DNA of 64,000 bases from Candidula unifasciata (GCA_905116865.2 CAJHNH020006979.1:83752-147751); one strand, 5' to 3'. Positions 22,084-33,104 are shown, numbered from the stretch's first letter. The notes: generated by a model from the letters alone, not told the origin. Numbers and translations: made by a program.

Positions 22084-22265
22084 AACCAGGAACAATATCT
22101 CACTTTGTGGTGATAGGTTATAAACCCGGAGAACGCCTCACTTTGTGAGTGAGGTGACAAGTTCCGAGACGAGAATCCCACTTTGTGAGTGGGTTCTATG
22201 CCGGGACGAGATCCCCAATCTGTGGCGGGTAACTTCGCTTTAACTAGCGAATGCACTATGTGCAC
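22084..22265 (-). promoter_or_regulatory. Structured leader: hairpin array with PBS-like motif
   Basis: Between the gag ORF and the 5' LTR lie four diverged ~39-bp units and two further hairpins. Stems: TCAC/GTGA (22100-22113), CCTCAC/GTGAGG with loop TTTGTGA (22136-22154), CCCAC/GTGGG with the same loop (22177-22193), TTCGCT/AGCGAA (22234-22251), TGCAC/GTGCA (22252-22264). On the minus strand TTGGGGATCTCGTCCCGGCA (22200-22219) resembles a tRNA-Pro-type primer-binding site, but it lies about 60 nt inside the LTR edge, where a PBS should be adjacent. Role (priming, packaging, dimerisation) is inference. Confidence 0.5.
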
Positions 22266-22278
22266 TTTACAGAGGGAA

Positions 22279-24305
22279 CTACAAACAGTGAAACATCATA
22301 CGGTCTTATAGTAACCCCAGCCTTGCTGGTTAAATGAGAGGATTCTGGGTTTGCCCACATCTATTCCCTACTGTTATTAAATTTGAATATTTAAATGTAT
22401 TAAAGTTATACTAGCTTTTGTTCACTGACACAATTACAGTTAAAATGAAACTTCAGAAAACTGTAAGAACATTAAAACTACATTTATTTTGAAAATTCAA
22501 ATGATAATTAAATAAAAGGCTGTGGATAAAATTATCCTGTTATATAAGGTAAGTGGTCAACTGTCCACTTAGCTGTAGCTTAGGTTTATGTTGTCAGCTT
22601 CTGACTAAGCTTCGGAAACACATCAGGCAGGCCGAATCTTCCAGTCCAGTCCGGACAATCGGGTATCTGCAGCTTAGCTTAGGATCTACTTCTGGACTAC
22701 AATCTGGAACTAGAACAATAGAACAGTCCTTATACAAACAGTCAGGAAGGTTCTAACTGGAGACAACAATACCTCCAGTCTTTAAACTGTTACACTACAC
22801 ACATATATATGGAGTAGGATAGTAACAGGTGTTCACATTCTACTGGTATAGAATGGGAATGTGTACAGAACATGGTCCATAATCCTGATGGGGAAATATT
22901 TAGGAAACCAGTTTCATGAATACTCTCAAGAACAAGAGTTTTACGCACACAAAAAGAAAGGACATTCCTCAGTGTAAATTGTTCTGCTGTCTGCACACTA
23001 GTACTCCTTTAAAGGGTTAACATGCTTACACACACAGACATACACAGTCATATTTCACAATATTCTCATTTTAACCACATGGGTTCACATCACAAAGAAT
23101 GAGAAACAGGGAGTGAGTTTACCAAGACCAGGAACTCATAACAGGTGCTTTGCACTGTTTGAAAACAAATGGGATTGACATATCTCCATCAATATACTGG
23201 GTGATGAGATAGATGTCAAAATACAATCATAGATGACAATGGGCTTTCCATCTGTCACAGTATTAACATAAAATATACAACACTCACTCCAGTTTAAATC
23301 TAAATCCACACATGTGCTAATCTTATTCAGCAGAGTTTAGAAGTGGTGAGGGGTGAAATATAATTATTACATTTGTAAGGCCAGCTGCTGTAAAACTGAA
23401 ATGTATTCCTAGTAATAGGGAAATATATCTACAACAATAATAATTACAAGCAGGGGCCATACATCTCTTTTCTGCTTCTTCTTCTCTGACAGTGTGAATA
23501 TTAAATTCAGCCTCACTGTGTTATTCACTTTCCAAGCTCTTAAACTAGTCTCAGAATTATCTGGACTAACTCTAAATTAAAGCAAGACAGTGATTTATTA
23601 AGCTAATATCACCATGAGGTAAAATCAACTTAGAAGGGATTAGGTATAATGAATATACACTTCATTCCTTTTTAATTGTCCCACCATGCTGGAAACCGGA
23701 ACTGGCCGAGATTTCACATGAGGACATAATTATCACTTAATTAATATAAGTATAATAATTGAAAATACCAATGCACGTTTCTAGTAGCAAATGAACATTA
23801 ATTCAATCATCAAATGGATAATATGTTTGCATACATGTACATACTAGATCATAAACGTGGTTAGTGAGGAAGTGAAAAATTTATCATAGTTTTTGAGCCA
23901 CGTGGGCATTAAATTTCAGAATTTAACCTGTGGAATTAATTCAGAGGAATAAGCAGCAATACATCAAATTAAACTTATTCTTTTAACTCACCCCTGGCAG
24001 GGAATTCAAACAGAAAATTGGACCACAGGCAGACTAACAACTTTAGGTCTGAACCGGTCAATTTCTGAATTGAAAAGGGAACAGGAAGTCAGGAGGAAGT
24101 AACTCTTCAGTCCCCCTTGCCCTACTCTTCGCCTATATTACCTTTCAACTCTTTAATTATAATTTTGCTACAATAAAGCATTAAGAAAAAGGTAAGGAAA
24201 TTTCTTAATTAATCCAGTGTTATTATGCTAATTAAAAGCAATAACAAAATGTTTAGAACATTTACGCGGTAATAATATTATCTAAACAATAAAAAAAGCA
24301 TTTTT
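22279..24305 (-). repeat. Right long terminal repeat (5' LTR in element orientation)
   Basis: Second copy of the 2.02-kb repeat. Contains no recognisable coding sequence. As the 5' LTR it should hold the promoter; I cannot point to a convincing TATA/initiator pair because the sequence is AT-rich throughout. Confidence 0.9.
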
Positions 24306-24423
24306 ACAAATTTGTAGACATATATACCTAAATATAAACATACAATACACAAAAAGGTAAAATCAGGAGATGTGAACCAGCGTCACTGCACACGGTTATA
24401 AACCATAACTGCTCTGCCACCAG

Positions 24424-25050
<627 letters not shown>

Positions 25051-25207
25051 TTAACAGAAGAAAGATATACATCCACAAATAACAGTCAGAGAAACCAACG
25101 TGCCTAGAAATCGGGGATCGTTGTGAGAAAGATGTTGAATGCTGCAACACTTTCAGCTGCGCCTTCCCCAGCGACAACATACGTACCGGAGATTCCTCTG
25201 GTGTGTG

Positions 25208-25868
25208 CATAGGATACTACCCAGTGGTTTAGGTATGTTAGTCTTGTGTGTTCTGTTCTGATCCTCAGTGTGTGTATCGTATGCCAGTACTACCCAGTGG
25301 TTTAGGTATGCCAGCCTTGTGTGTTCTGTTTCTATCCTCAGTGTGTGTATCGTATGCCAGTACTACCCAGTGGTTAAGGTATGTTAGTCTTGTGTGTTCT
25401 ATTCAGATACTCAATGTGTGTATCGTATGCCAGTACTACCCAGTGGTTAAGGTATGCCAGCCTTGTGTGTTCTGTTTCTATCCTCAATGTGTGTATCGTA
25501 TGCCAGTACTACCCAGTGGTTAAGGTATGCCAGCCTTGTGTGTTCTGTTTCTATCCTCAGTGTGTGTATCGTATGCCAGTATTACCCAGGGGTTTAGGTG
25601 TGCCAGCCTTGTGTGTTCTGTTCTGATCCTCAGTGTGTGTATCGTATGCCAGTACTACCCAGTGGTTTAGGTATGCCAGCCTTGTGTGTTCTGTTCTGAT
25701 CCTCAGTGTGTGTATCATATTACAATTCTACCCAGTGGTTTAGGATGCCAGCCTTGTGTGTTCTGTTCTGATCCTTAGTGTGTGTATCATATTACAATTC
25801 TACCCAGTGGTTTAGGATGCCAGCCTTGTGTGTTCTGTTCAGATCCTCAGTGTGTGTATCGTATGTCA
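25208..25868. repeat. ~72-bp minisatellite, about 9 copies
   Basis: Unit starts TACCCAGTGGTTTAGG and continues GCCAGCCTTGTGTGTTCTG, ATCCTCAGTGTGTGTATC. Copy length varies 72-76 bp, and the last three copies carry ATATTACAATTC instead of GTATGCCAGTA. Plus-strand ORFs over it are by-products. Confidence 0.95.
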
Positions 25869-25924
25869 CGTCGAAATCTCAAGTTTAGTGAATCATACGT
25901 GGTGGTGCAACATAATCTAGGCTC

Positions 25925-26110
25925 GTATTGGTTCAGACCTATATGCACGACGATGTCGTGATAAATTCCAGCTGCAGGCAATTTGGCAGCAGACATCTTT
26001 ACGTTGGTTTCGACAGTTGTGTCGACAGCCTACTGTTTAAAGGGCAGCAGCAAACTACTAAACGTAAATTCGCATCGAAAAACCGAACAGTCAAAAATTG
26101 CTTCAATCGG
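25925..26110 (+). mobile_element. SINE-like family F copy
   Basis: AAATTCCAGCTGCAGGCAATTTGGCAGCAGAC and CAGCAGCAAACTACTAAACGTAAAT align with 27090-27190. The head is poorly preserved. Confidence 0.6.
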
Positions 26111-26149
26111 CTCTCCAAAGTGACGTAAAGGCACGCGACGTTTTTTTAC

Positions 26150-26520
26150 ATGCATGTATGCATGTTATGTGTGTATGTATGTGGGTGTGGGTGTGTGTGT
26201 GTGAGTGTATTATGTGGGTGTGTATATCTGTGTATGTAAGTGAGGCAGTTGGTGTGGGTATATGGGTGTATGTGTGGGTGTGAGTGTGTGTGTTGTATGT
26301 GTGTGTGTATATATGTGTATGTAAGTGAGGCAGTGGGTGTGCATATGTGTGTGTGTATGTATGTATGTGGGTGTGCATGTGTGTGTGTGAGTGTATGGAT
26401 GTGGGTGTGTATATATGAGTATGTAAGTGGGGCAGTTGGCGTGCGTTTGTGGGTGTGTGTATGCTCACGCGAGTGTGTGCATTTATTTTACCAACCACCC
26501 TTGTGTGTGTGTGTTTTTTT
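26150..26520. repeat. GT/TATG-rich imperfect microsatellite
   Basis: Mixed (GT)n, (TATG)n and GGGTGTG units with a ~95-bp higher-order period marked by GTATGTAAGTGAGGCAGT, which occurs three times (about 26233, 26319, 26418). ORFs on both strands are artefacts. Confidence 0.9.
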
Positions 26521-26681
26521 TCTTCTTCTTCTTGATATTCATAATATGCATATTACTATATAAATTTAACATGCTTTACGACTAAATACAACTGCTATGG
26601 GAAAGATGTTTGTTTGAATGACCAATTTGTGACCCTTTGAATATAAAATTCGTTCGTTCGTCCTAACTCTCTTTCTTCCCC

Positions 26682-26753
<72 letters not shown>
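26682..26753. repeat. (CT)n microsatellite
   Basis: About 33 CT units. Confidence 0.98.
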
Positions 26754-26756
<3 letters not shown>

Positions 26757-27034
26757 ATTGTTTTTTCTATTATTTAAAATATTGTTTTGAGGCATAAACA
26801 AGTTATTCTTAGAAAAACACACATGTTCTAGTTCAGTATGCCTAACTGCGTCCCTATCTCAAATTGCAGAAAATCCCCTTGCTTGATCCTGAGAAAACAT
26901 GACAGTTTCACTTGAAGATTTTTAAAAGCATTCAGAAATCAACATGCTACGTGGCTACCAACTTTAAAAGTAATGGCTTTCCCTTCACCTCCGTCAACTC
27001 TATGCCAGAATCAGGATGCAGTAAAATAGTCAAG

Positions 27035-27230
27035 TCCCTGACTTTGGAGTTGCGAAATCGGTTTATAGTTCCGATATTCCTTGTTCGATTCCAGCTGCCG
27101 GCGATTTGGCAACAGACCCGTTGCCATAATTTCGACAATGATATTGATCGCTGACTATTCAGACAGCACTGGCAAACTACTGAACGTAATTATTGTCTAA
27201 TGAAACACAAGCGGCCAACAGGTATTGTTG
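27035..27230 (+). mobile_element. tRNA-derived SINE family F
   Basis: CTTGTTCGATTCCAGCTGCC contains a B-box-like GTTCGATTCC, followed by GGCGATTTGGCAACAGACC and GCACTGGCAAACTACTGAAC. Related copies are at 25925-26110 and, truncated, 102-175. The A-box is not clear. Confidence 0.6.
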
Positions 27231-27429
27231 GTTTGGGGACTTTTGCTAATGGACACGCAGTTAATTTAACACACACTCTGGACGTAACTAAGAAATCACA
27301 AATCAATTTTTTTTTTTCAATCAAAAGTACTTTAGCATATTTGCTGGTGTAAATAAAGTTTTATCATGCTTCCTGGTATAAGTAAAACCTAATACTATGT
27401 TCTTAACCTGTTTATCTCCATCTTTCTCG

Positions 27430-27665
27430 TTAGATAAGCACTAACAGTAACCGGCCACGCGTTGCTGAGGCTCAGTCTTTCAAAATGGGAAAGCTCATAG
27501 CCTCTCCTCCTCTACCCTCAAACTTTCCTACAGTCACGATATGCTCCAGTTTTCTCCTTCTCATGACGTGACCAAAGAATTTACATTGTCTCTTTCTTTT
27601 TTGGGCAGTGAGTTTTCTTTCGTGGGTGTAACTTAGATATCCTTTCAAGTGTCACTAGGGACGGT
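27430..27665 (-). pseudogene. LINE ORF2 C-terminal remnant (family L1)
   Basis: Minus strand reads FFGHVMRRRKLEHIVTVGK-like residues from the sequence around 27580-27520, the same block as at 43990-44060. Indels break the frame. Short 5'-truncated copy. Confidence 0.8.
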
Positions 27666-27789
27666 TCATAAATTTAAAAAACCCAAAAAAACTACATCTA
27701 TCTATCTTTCACTGAAAAAAAAGTCTGCGAACAAAACAAGAAGAGATCATGTGAGAAATGAAAAGCTTATAAAAATTATTGGAATAATA

Positions 27790-28055
27790 CGCTTTGCTAA
27801 ATTCACTGATAACCAAGACTAAAATGGTTCGGTCATTTGTGAGAATAAATACGTTTCCAGAAGCGAATGCTCACAACATAAGAACTGAAACATAAAGAGG
27901 CAGAGTAAGGCTTAGAAGATATTGATCAAAGATGTTAATGGCAACGTAAGACATCACACGATATCAAGTAACCGAGCGCGCCCTTGCTCGGCTAATTTCT
28001 TGTGTTTAACTGCGACGGCTTACGCCACAAAGAAGATTTTGGACTGAAAAAAGCA
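27790..28055 (+). pseudogene. LINE ORF2 C-terminal remnant
   Basis: Contains the 'KWFGH..R' region (ACTAAAATGGTTCGGTCATTTGTGAG) and the following RGR..LRR and A..R...R block, with stops. A different family from the flanking copies. Confidence 0.75.
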
Positions 28056-28069
28056 CATCTGAAGCTGAG

Positions 28070-28475
28070 TTGTGAGGTTTGAACAACGGATCAACATCAT
28101 GGCATACGGGTAGTAACCCATAAGTGATCTGTTCTTCTTCTAACTCAAGTTTGAATCCTAAGAAGCTCAGCACAGTGCACAAGCTTTATAGCACCGGCGA
28201 GGATCCTGAAATACTTTGGGTAGATTTTAAACTCCTAATTTTGCTCGGGCAACGCCGTTTGGCTACTCTTTTCGATTTCCAGCTGCCAGGGTATTTTTTT
28301 TACGTTCTCAACAATGCACACGGGCGTCCGATCTCATAATCAAAAGACCAGGGGGAATTACTAGAATTCCAAGTCCACGTGAAAAAATCCCAGCCTTTAC
28401 CGGGATGGAACCCGGCACCTCTAGCACTCGAGGCGGACACTATGCCTCGAGACCACGCAGCTCCCTTGCACGTCT
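28070..28475 (-). mobile_element. tRNA-derived SINE family B, near full length (~400 bp)
   Basis: On the minus strand the head has GTGGTCTCGAGGCATAGTG (A-box-like) and GCCGGGTTCCATCCCGG (B-box-like). The body continues GGCTGGGATTTTTTCAC, AGTCTACCC-type sequence, ACCCAAAGTATTTCAGGATC, and ends near ATGATGTTGATCCGTTGTTC. Inverted relative to the copy at 29250-29620. Confidence 0.9.
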
Positions 28476-28604
28476 GAAAAAAACCGTGTAATAATTAGTT
28501 TTATAGCGGGGTTAAAATTAGCCATAGATTTATTGTTTGTGTGGCAGCTCTAACGTTCACTATAACATGTCATGAATCATTGTGATTATTGATCCAGACA
28601 CATC

Positions 28605-28862
28605 TGGACCGGTGTTCCCCCCCCCCCTTTTTAACTGTTATATAATGGTCATCATCATGTGGTACCCTGCCATAGATTCTGGTAAAGTAAAAATGAAGGA
28701 GCTTTTCCTGGCCTCCAGTCGTCATGGGCGTACAATACTAGCAATTAGCCCAGCCGCCCTAACCTCGCTGGACTTTACCTATTAGCCAATAACGGTTGGG
28801 GGTACTAACCCACGACGTGCTTATCCGCAGGCGAGCCTCTGGCTGCTGCGCCACGGCGACTC
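28605..28862 (-). mobile_element. tRNA-derived SINE family E
   Basis: Minus-strand head GTCGCCGTGGCGCAGCAGCC (A-box-like) and GTGGGTTAGTACCCCC (B-box region), then a ~180-bp body, ending in a G/C run at 28618-28628. Only one copy in the window. Confidence 0.65.
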
Positions 28863-29065
28863 ATTGGGTACATAGGACTAGACCTATATTTAATATACCA
28901 ATCGGCATGCGGTGAGGGATGTGATCGACATTTATGCCGGCAGATTTTACTTCCCAGGACTTTAACTAATGCCTATTTGAGGCTGGGTCGAGTGGTAGCC
29001 AGTCATTTCTGATAAAAATCTGGCTCCATTAGGATTTAAACCCATGATTCTGGGACAAGCATGGG
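28863..29065 (-). mobile_element. tRNA-derived SINE family C, copy 1
   Basis: Minus strand: B-box-like ATGGGTTTAAATCC, then GGCTACCACTCGACCCAGCC, AAGTCCTGGGAAGTAAA, GCATGCCGATTGGTATAT. Five or more relatives lie in this window. Confidence 0.85.
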
Positions 29066-29249
29066 AGCGTAAAGCACGCACACCATGATGGCTTTCGAAA
29101 TCACTCTCGAAATCAAAGCAAGGCGGCCTGTTGCCAACCGCTGGCAGCTAGAATCGAACCCGGTAACTGGGAATAACGCAGCGCGTTGGCAACTCTAAAG
29201 CTACAGACACTGACGTCAAAAATAGCTGCAGAATAATTCGTTGTAAAGG

Positions 29250-29620
29250 GGGCTGAGTGGTCTGGTGGTATGCTACCCGCTTTCAGTGCTGGAGGTTCCG
29301 GGTTCAAGCCCCGGTGAAGGCTGGGACTTCTAGTATTTTCCTCGTCTCTGGGTAGTGAGATAGGACACGCGTGTGTATTGTTGCGCAAGTAAATAAATAC
29401 CTTGGCAGTTGGAAATTAAAAATGAGTAGACTAACGGCGCTGCCCGGGCAAAAATTTAGGTTAAAAGTCTACCCAAAGTATTTCAGGATCCTAGCCGGTG
29501 CAACAGAGTTCGTGCGCTGCGCTGAGATTGTTCAGACTCAGGCTTGAGTTAGAAGTAAAATGGAGAACATATGAAATACACCTGGAGGCCATGATGTTGA
29601 TCCGTTAAATACACACAAAC
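29250..29620 (+). mobile_element. tRNA-derived SINE family B, copy in + orientation
   Basis: GGGGCTGAGTGGTCTGGTGG (A-box) and GGTTCCGGGTTCAAGCCCC (B-box) form a well-kept tRNA-like head. The body matches 28475-28070 read backwards, ending ATGATGTTGATCCGTTAAAT. Confidence 0.9.
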
Positions 29621-30030
29621 ATTAAAATAAAATAAAATTAAAAAAAGAAGATGAAAACTCTGAAAACAAACAAGACATGCCATCACAAGGATGATATTAG
29701 GAGTTTTCTTGTTGTAAGGTTAGTGTTACATAAACAAAAAACTTACAGTAACACGAATCTTCCTATACTATTGGATATTGCTGGAAACACGTGACAATTT
29801 CCCTACGAAATCTCAGAGCTCACAAGAAAACCCAGAAAAGAACCGTTTATTGTTTTGTCAACAGCTCTAAAATTTACTGCAGTGTACTGTTGTTTATAGG
29901 CTCGCCTACGGATCGGAAGATCTATGTTCGGGCTCTGATTAAGCCAGAAATTATTTTTTTTTCCAAAAAACTTTTACGCCTAATTCGACCTAGCCTGAAA
30001 GAGTTCCAGGTATAGTAAAAAAAAGTAAAG
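29621..30030. other. Gene-free stretch
   Basis: A-rich tail of the preceding SINE, then a stretch with CTCGCCTACGGATCGGAAGATCTATG GTTCG-like sequence at about 29900-29935 that could be a decayed tRNA-like head. No gene. Confidence 0.5.
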
Positions 30031-30033
30031 TAA

Positions 30034-30345
30034 AGGATCCTTTTCCACGCCTTTAGGCGTATAGGGCATATAGGGCATATAGGGCATATAGGGCTAGACC
30101 TGTATTTTTATAGACCAATTGGCATGAGATGGGTGATGTGGTCAACATCACGCCGGTCGCCTTTACTTCCCAGGACTGCACCCGGTACCCATTCAAGGCT
30201 GGGTCGACCTGGGAGCCAAGGTCATTTTTTAAAATAGTCTGTCTCCGCCAGGAAGCGAACCCACGACTCCAGGTATTGTCCTGGGAAGTAAAGGTAGCCG
30301 GCGTAATGTCGACCACATCACTCACCGAGGCTGATTGGCGTTTAC
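30034..30345 (-). mobile_element. SINE family C, copy 2 (with partial second copy)
   Basis: Minus strand: B-box GTGGGTTCGCTTCCTGGCG, GCTCCCAGGTCGACCCAGCC, AGTCCTGGGAAGTAAAGGCG, CATGCCAATTGGTCTATAAA, then CGCCTAAAGGCG near 30050. A ~70-bp partial copy (30270-30345) abuts the head. A GCATATAGG 10-bp repeat (4x) sits at 30060-30093. This copy supplies the unoccupied reference for the Helitron insertion at 55853. Confidence 0.9.
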
Positions 30346-30364
30346 ATGTATGTGATTAGTGATT

Positions 30365-30485
30365 AGTAAGGATTACCATCACAGCACTCAGGATAGATCC
30401 GCAGGTGCTCCGATCTCCTCTTCAGCAGCTCCATAAGTGTACAACGACTGATGACGCCTATTCTAAAGGTACAGGTGTAGCCTTA
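30365..30485. repeat. Dispersed repeat family G, copy 1
   Basis: TAAGGATTACCATCACAGCACTCAGG, GCTCCGATCTCCTC and ACTGATGACGCC recur at 31712-31832 and partly at 34400-34510. Family unknown; may be part of a LINE or gag-like ORF on the minus strand (ending ECPECCD-like). Confidence 0.75.
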
Positions 30486-30635
30486 AATGCCCAAAACGCC
30501 TGAGAAGGTGAAGAAAAAGGGTCGTTTATTTTTTAATTGTTGTTTATCTCTGCTGTTATTGATCTAGCAACACCTGGACTCATATCGGTCAGGAGAATGC
30601 CTTGTATTGATCATTAACGGACAAGGCAAGGAGGT

Positions 30636-31165
30636 CTTGTCTTGTCTTGTCCACAATTGTCTCACAGCGTAGTGGGGAGTCGCAGTTTTCTATCCTGGGC
30701 CAGGTGTGTTGCACGTGTTGTTGTTAGTCCGTGTTGCCTCAGGATCTCTGATATATTGTCTATCCATCGTACTCTGGGTCTGCCTCTAGGGCAGTAGTGC
30801 TGTTCGTTGTATGCTGGTAGAGGCAGTTGGTCGGTTTGCATTCGCATCAAGTGGCCAAACCACTCTATTTGTTGCTTCTTTATGTATTGCAGGCATGGTG
30901 TGGTTCCTACAATTGATCTATTGTTCTCGTTTCGAACTCTGTCTCTCCTTATGACATTGGCAGCCTTACGTAAGCATCTCATTTCGCACGTGGTGATCTT
31001 TTTCTCCTGTGCTCTTGTTAGGGACCAGGTTTGGCATTGGTAACAGAGGGTTGGTATAAACATGCAATTTATCAGTTGTCGTTTTAGTGCCATAAGGCAA
31101 GGATACGGACACGTAATAGTATTAACTGGCTTCCTCAGCAATACTACAGGGTTCAGCAGAAGCAA
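30636..31165 (-). pseudogene. LINE ORF2 C-terminal fragment with (GACAA)n tail (family L4)
   Basis: Minus-strand reading frame 31165-30662 stays open for 167 codons. It shows MALKRQLINCMFIPTLCYQC, a QTWSLTRAQEKK block, QIEWFGHLMRMQTDQLP and GRPRVRWIDNISEIL, ending in a stop. This is the post-RT thumb and C-terminal region of a LINE. After the stop comes a ~40-bp 3' UTR and a (GACAA)n tail (30636-30652). The 3' end is duplicated at 63773-64000. It is the best preserved ORF2 tail here, but the RT catalytic part is missing. Confidence 0.93.
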
Positions 31166-31264
31166 AGAGAAGAAGAGGCAGACTGAGAATTATGACTAAT
31201 TGGATAGTGCTCAGTGGTGCAGACAGTAAGTTGCTTGCATCTGACCTCAGGTGCTGATGGAATT

Positions 31265-31590
31265 GATCATACAGAGGTTTGAGGTCTGAACAACGGATCG
31301 ACATCAAGGCACACGGGTAGTAACCCATAAGCACTTCGTTCTTCTTCTAACGCAAGTCTGGGTCCTAAGAAGCTCAGCACAGTCTACAGGCTCTGTAGCA
31401 CCGACGAGCATACTAAAATACTTTGGGTAGATTTTTAACTTGATTTTTTTTACCCGGCAGCGCCTCTTAGGCTACTCTTTTTGATTTCCAACGGCCAAGG
31501 GCTTTCTTACGTGCGCAACAAGGCACAAGGGCGTCCGATCTCACTATTCAGAGACAAGGAAAATAACTAGAAGTCCAAGTACACAAATCA
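31265..31590 (-). mobile_element. SINE family B, head-less copy
   Basis: Begins with GAACAACGGATCGACATCA and continues through GTCCTAAGAAGCTCAGCACAGT, ACTTTGGGTAGATTTTTAAC and CGTCCGATCTCACTATTCAGAGAC as in 28085-28345. The tRNA-like head is missing at the right end. Confidence 0.88.
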
Positions 31591-31704
31591 GATAGTCACC
31601 AGCAAATGCGACCCAACCGACATGGGGTCTAAACTATGATGATGACGATGATGACTGATCAAGATCAGGCATTAGTAATATACTTTTTGTTCGGTTTTAT
31701 ATCT

Positions 31705-31835
31705 TTTCTAGCCATTGGTAAGGATTATCGTTACAGTACTCAAGGAAATATCCATTAATGCTTCGATCTCCTCCTCAAACGCTCCACAATAGTAAAACTA
31801 CTGATGACGCCATTTCTGTATTGACTAATCAAACT
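31705..31835. repeat. Dispersed repeat family G, copy 2
   Basis: TAAGGATTATCGTTACAGTACTCAAGG and CTTCGATCTCCTCCTCA and ACTGATGACGCCAT match 30369-30460. Confidence 0.75.
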
Positions 31836-32079
31836 TCTAGTCTCCGGGATGAAGTGTTCATTACCTGAAGCACCAGCTGCACTCTAAAGTCTTAGACAGG
31901 GATGCTGTGTCATGTCCTTTGTTGTATTCGTCTTCGTAGTATGCGCTGAGTAAAGCATTATTAATATCGTTTTTGTCCAGTATCGGACTAGCCATAGCAG
32001 CGGCAGTTTCTGCTAAATAAATCTAATCACTATGAACCTCAACATGACCAGGCACACTGATAAAGGTTATGCCAACCAC

Positions 32080-32080
32080 G

Positions 32081-32123
<43 letters not shown>

Positions 32124-32131
32124 ATTGATTA

Positions 32132-32160
<29 letters not shown>
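32080..32160. repeat. (GAT)n microsatellite
   Basis: About 26 ATG/GAT units with one ATATTGATT interruption. Confidence 0.98.
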
Positions 32161-32162
<2 letters not shown>

Positions 32163-32364
32163 CAATTAGGGAATTTAGGCTGTGTTACTGTGTGTTTATT
32201 TTGTCAACGAAACTCTGAAGTGAACAGCAATAGGTTGCAATGTAAGATGGCTATATGACATCTGTTGTCTTTTTCTGTGACTTGTCTCCCATGTGAAAAT
32301 ATCGCAGCGATTCATACCCCCAGTTTAGGGGACAGGACCACCTGTTGTCTATAATTGAGATAGT

Positions 32365-32885
32365 TCATAGTTAGCTATAGGATCTGAGTTAGTTATACAA
32401 ATATAGGATCTGAGTTAGTTATACAAATATAGGATCTGAGTTAGTTATACAAATATAGGATTAGAGTTAGTTATACAAATATAGGATCTGAGTTAGTTAT
32501 ATACAAATATAGGATCTGAGTTAGTTATACAAATATAGGATCTGAGTTAGTTATACAAATATAGGATCTGAGTTAGTTATACAAATATAGGTTCTGAGTT
32601 AGTTATACAAATATAGGATTAGAGTTAGCTATATAAATATAAGATCTGAGGTAGTTATACAAATATAGAACTAGAGTTAGCTATACAAATATAGGAACAG
32701 AGTTAGTAAAAAAAAATATAGGATAAGAGATTGTAAAAAAAATATAGGATTCGAGGTAGTTACACAAATAGTGTCGGCGTATACAAATAAAGGATTATGT
32801 TTAGTTATACAAATGTAGGATTAGAGTCAGTAATATAAATATATGTTTAGAGTTAGTTATACAAATAGAGGATTATAGTTAGTTA
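32365..32885. repeat. 26-bp minisatellite, about 20 copies, decaying rightwards
   Basis: Unit ATAGGATCTGAGTTAGTTATACAA(AT). The first ten copies are nearly perfect. From about 32600 on, copies carry substitutions, A-runs and indels, ending near 32885. Confidence 0.97.
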
Positions 32886-33104
32886 AAGACAGGGGTTACT
32901 ATAACCAAATCTTCATGGGTACAATCATCAGAGGTAATTTGGGGTGGCTGCTGCATCGGAGGACTGAGCACTCATGGAGATACCTCATGTTTAAAGACGT
33001 CGATAACATAATATAATACAACTTAAGTGAAAATCCTTGTGTATTTAAATCCCAACTGTTGTCGACAATGGCCTAGACTCCCAAGATCGAACCAGACTTA
33101 AATG
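32886..33104. other. Gene-free stretch
   Basis: Nothing I can support. Confidence 0.5.

Larger units (their letters stand above)
17409..24305 (-). mobile_element. Non-autonomous LTR-type element (long terminal repeats plus gag-like ORF)
   Basis: Two direct repeats of about 2.02 kb (17409-19432 and 22279-24305) flank 2,846 bp that hold one long minus-strand ORF and a structured leader. No protease, RT, RNase H or integrase coding is present. The repeats begin TGCTTT on the minus strand, right after AAAAAG (a weak polypurine tract). The other end is less clear: similarity extends to GTAGT, about 11 nt beyond a possible CA end. I could not find a clean target-site duplication. Near-identity of the repeats points to a recent insertion. 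It fits the 'terminal repeats with gag only' class, dependent on another element's pol. An alternative is a large duplication unrelated to retrotransposition. Confidence 0.72.

Noticed and set aside
22136..22193. tRNA anticodon arm in the leader hairpins
   Set aside because: A 5-6 bp stem with 7-nt loop fits, but no D-arm, T-arm or acceptor can be paired around it.
17689..22756. Identical 67-codon ORFs at 17689 and 22553
   Set aside because: They are the same LTR sequence; no start context or protein features.
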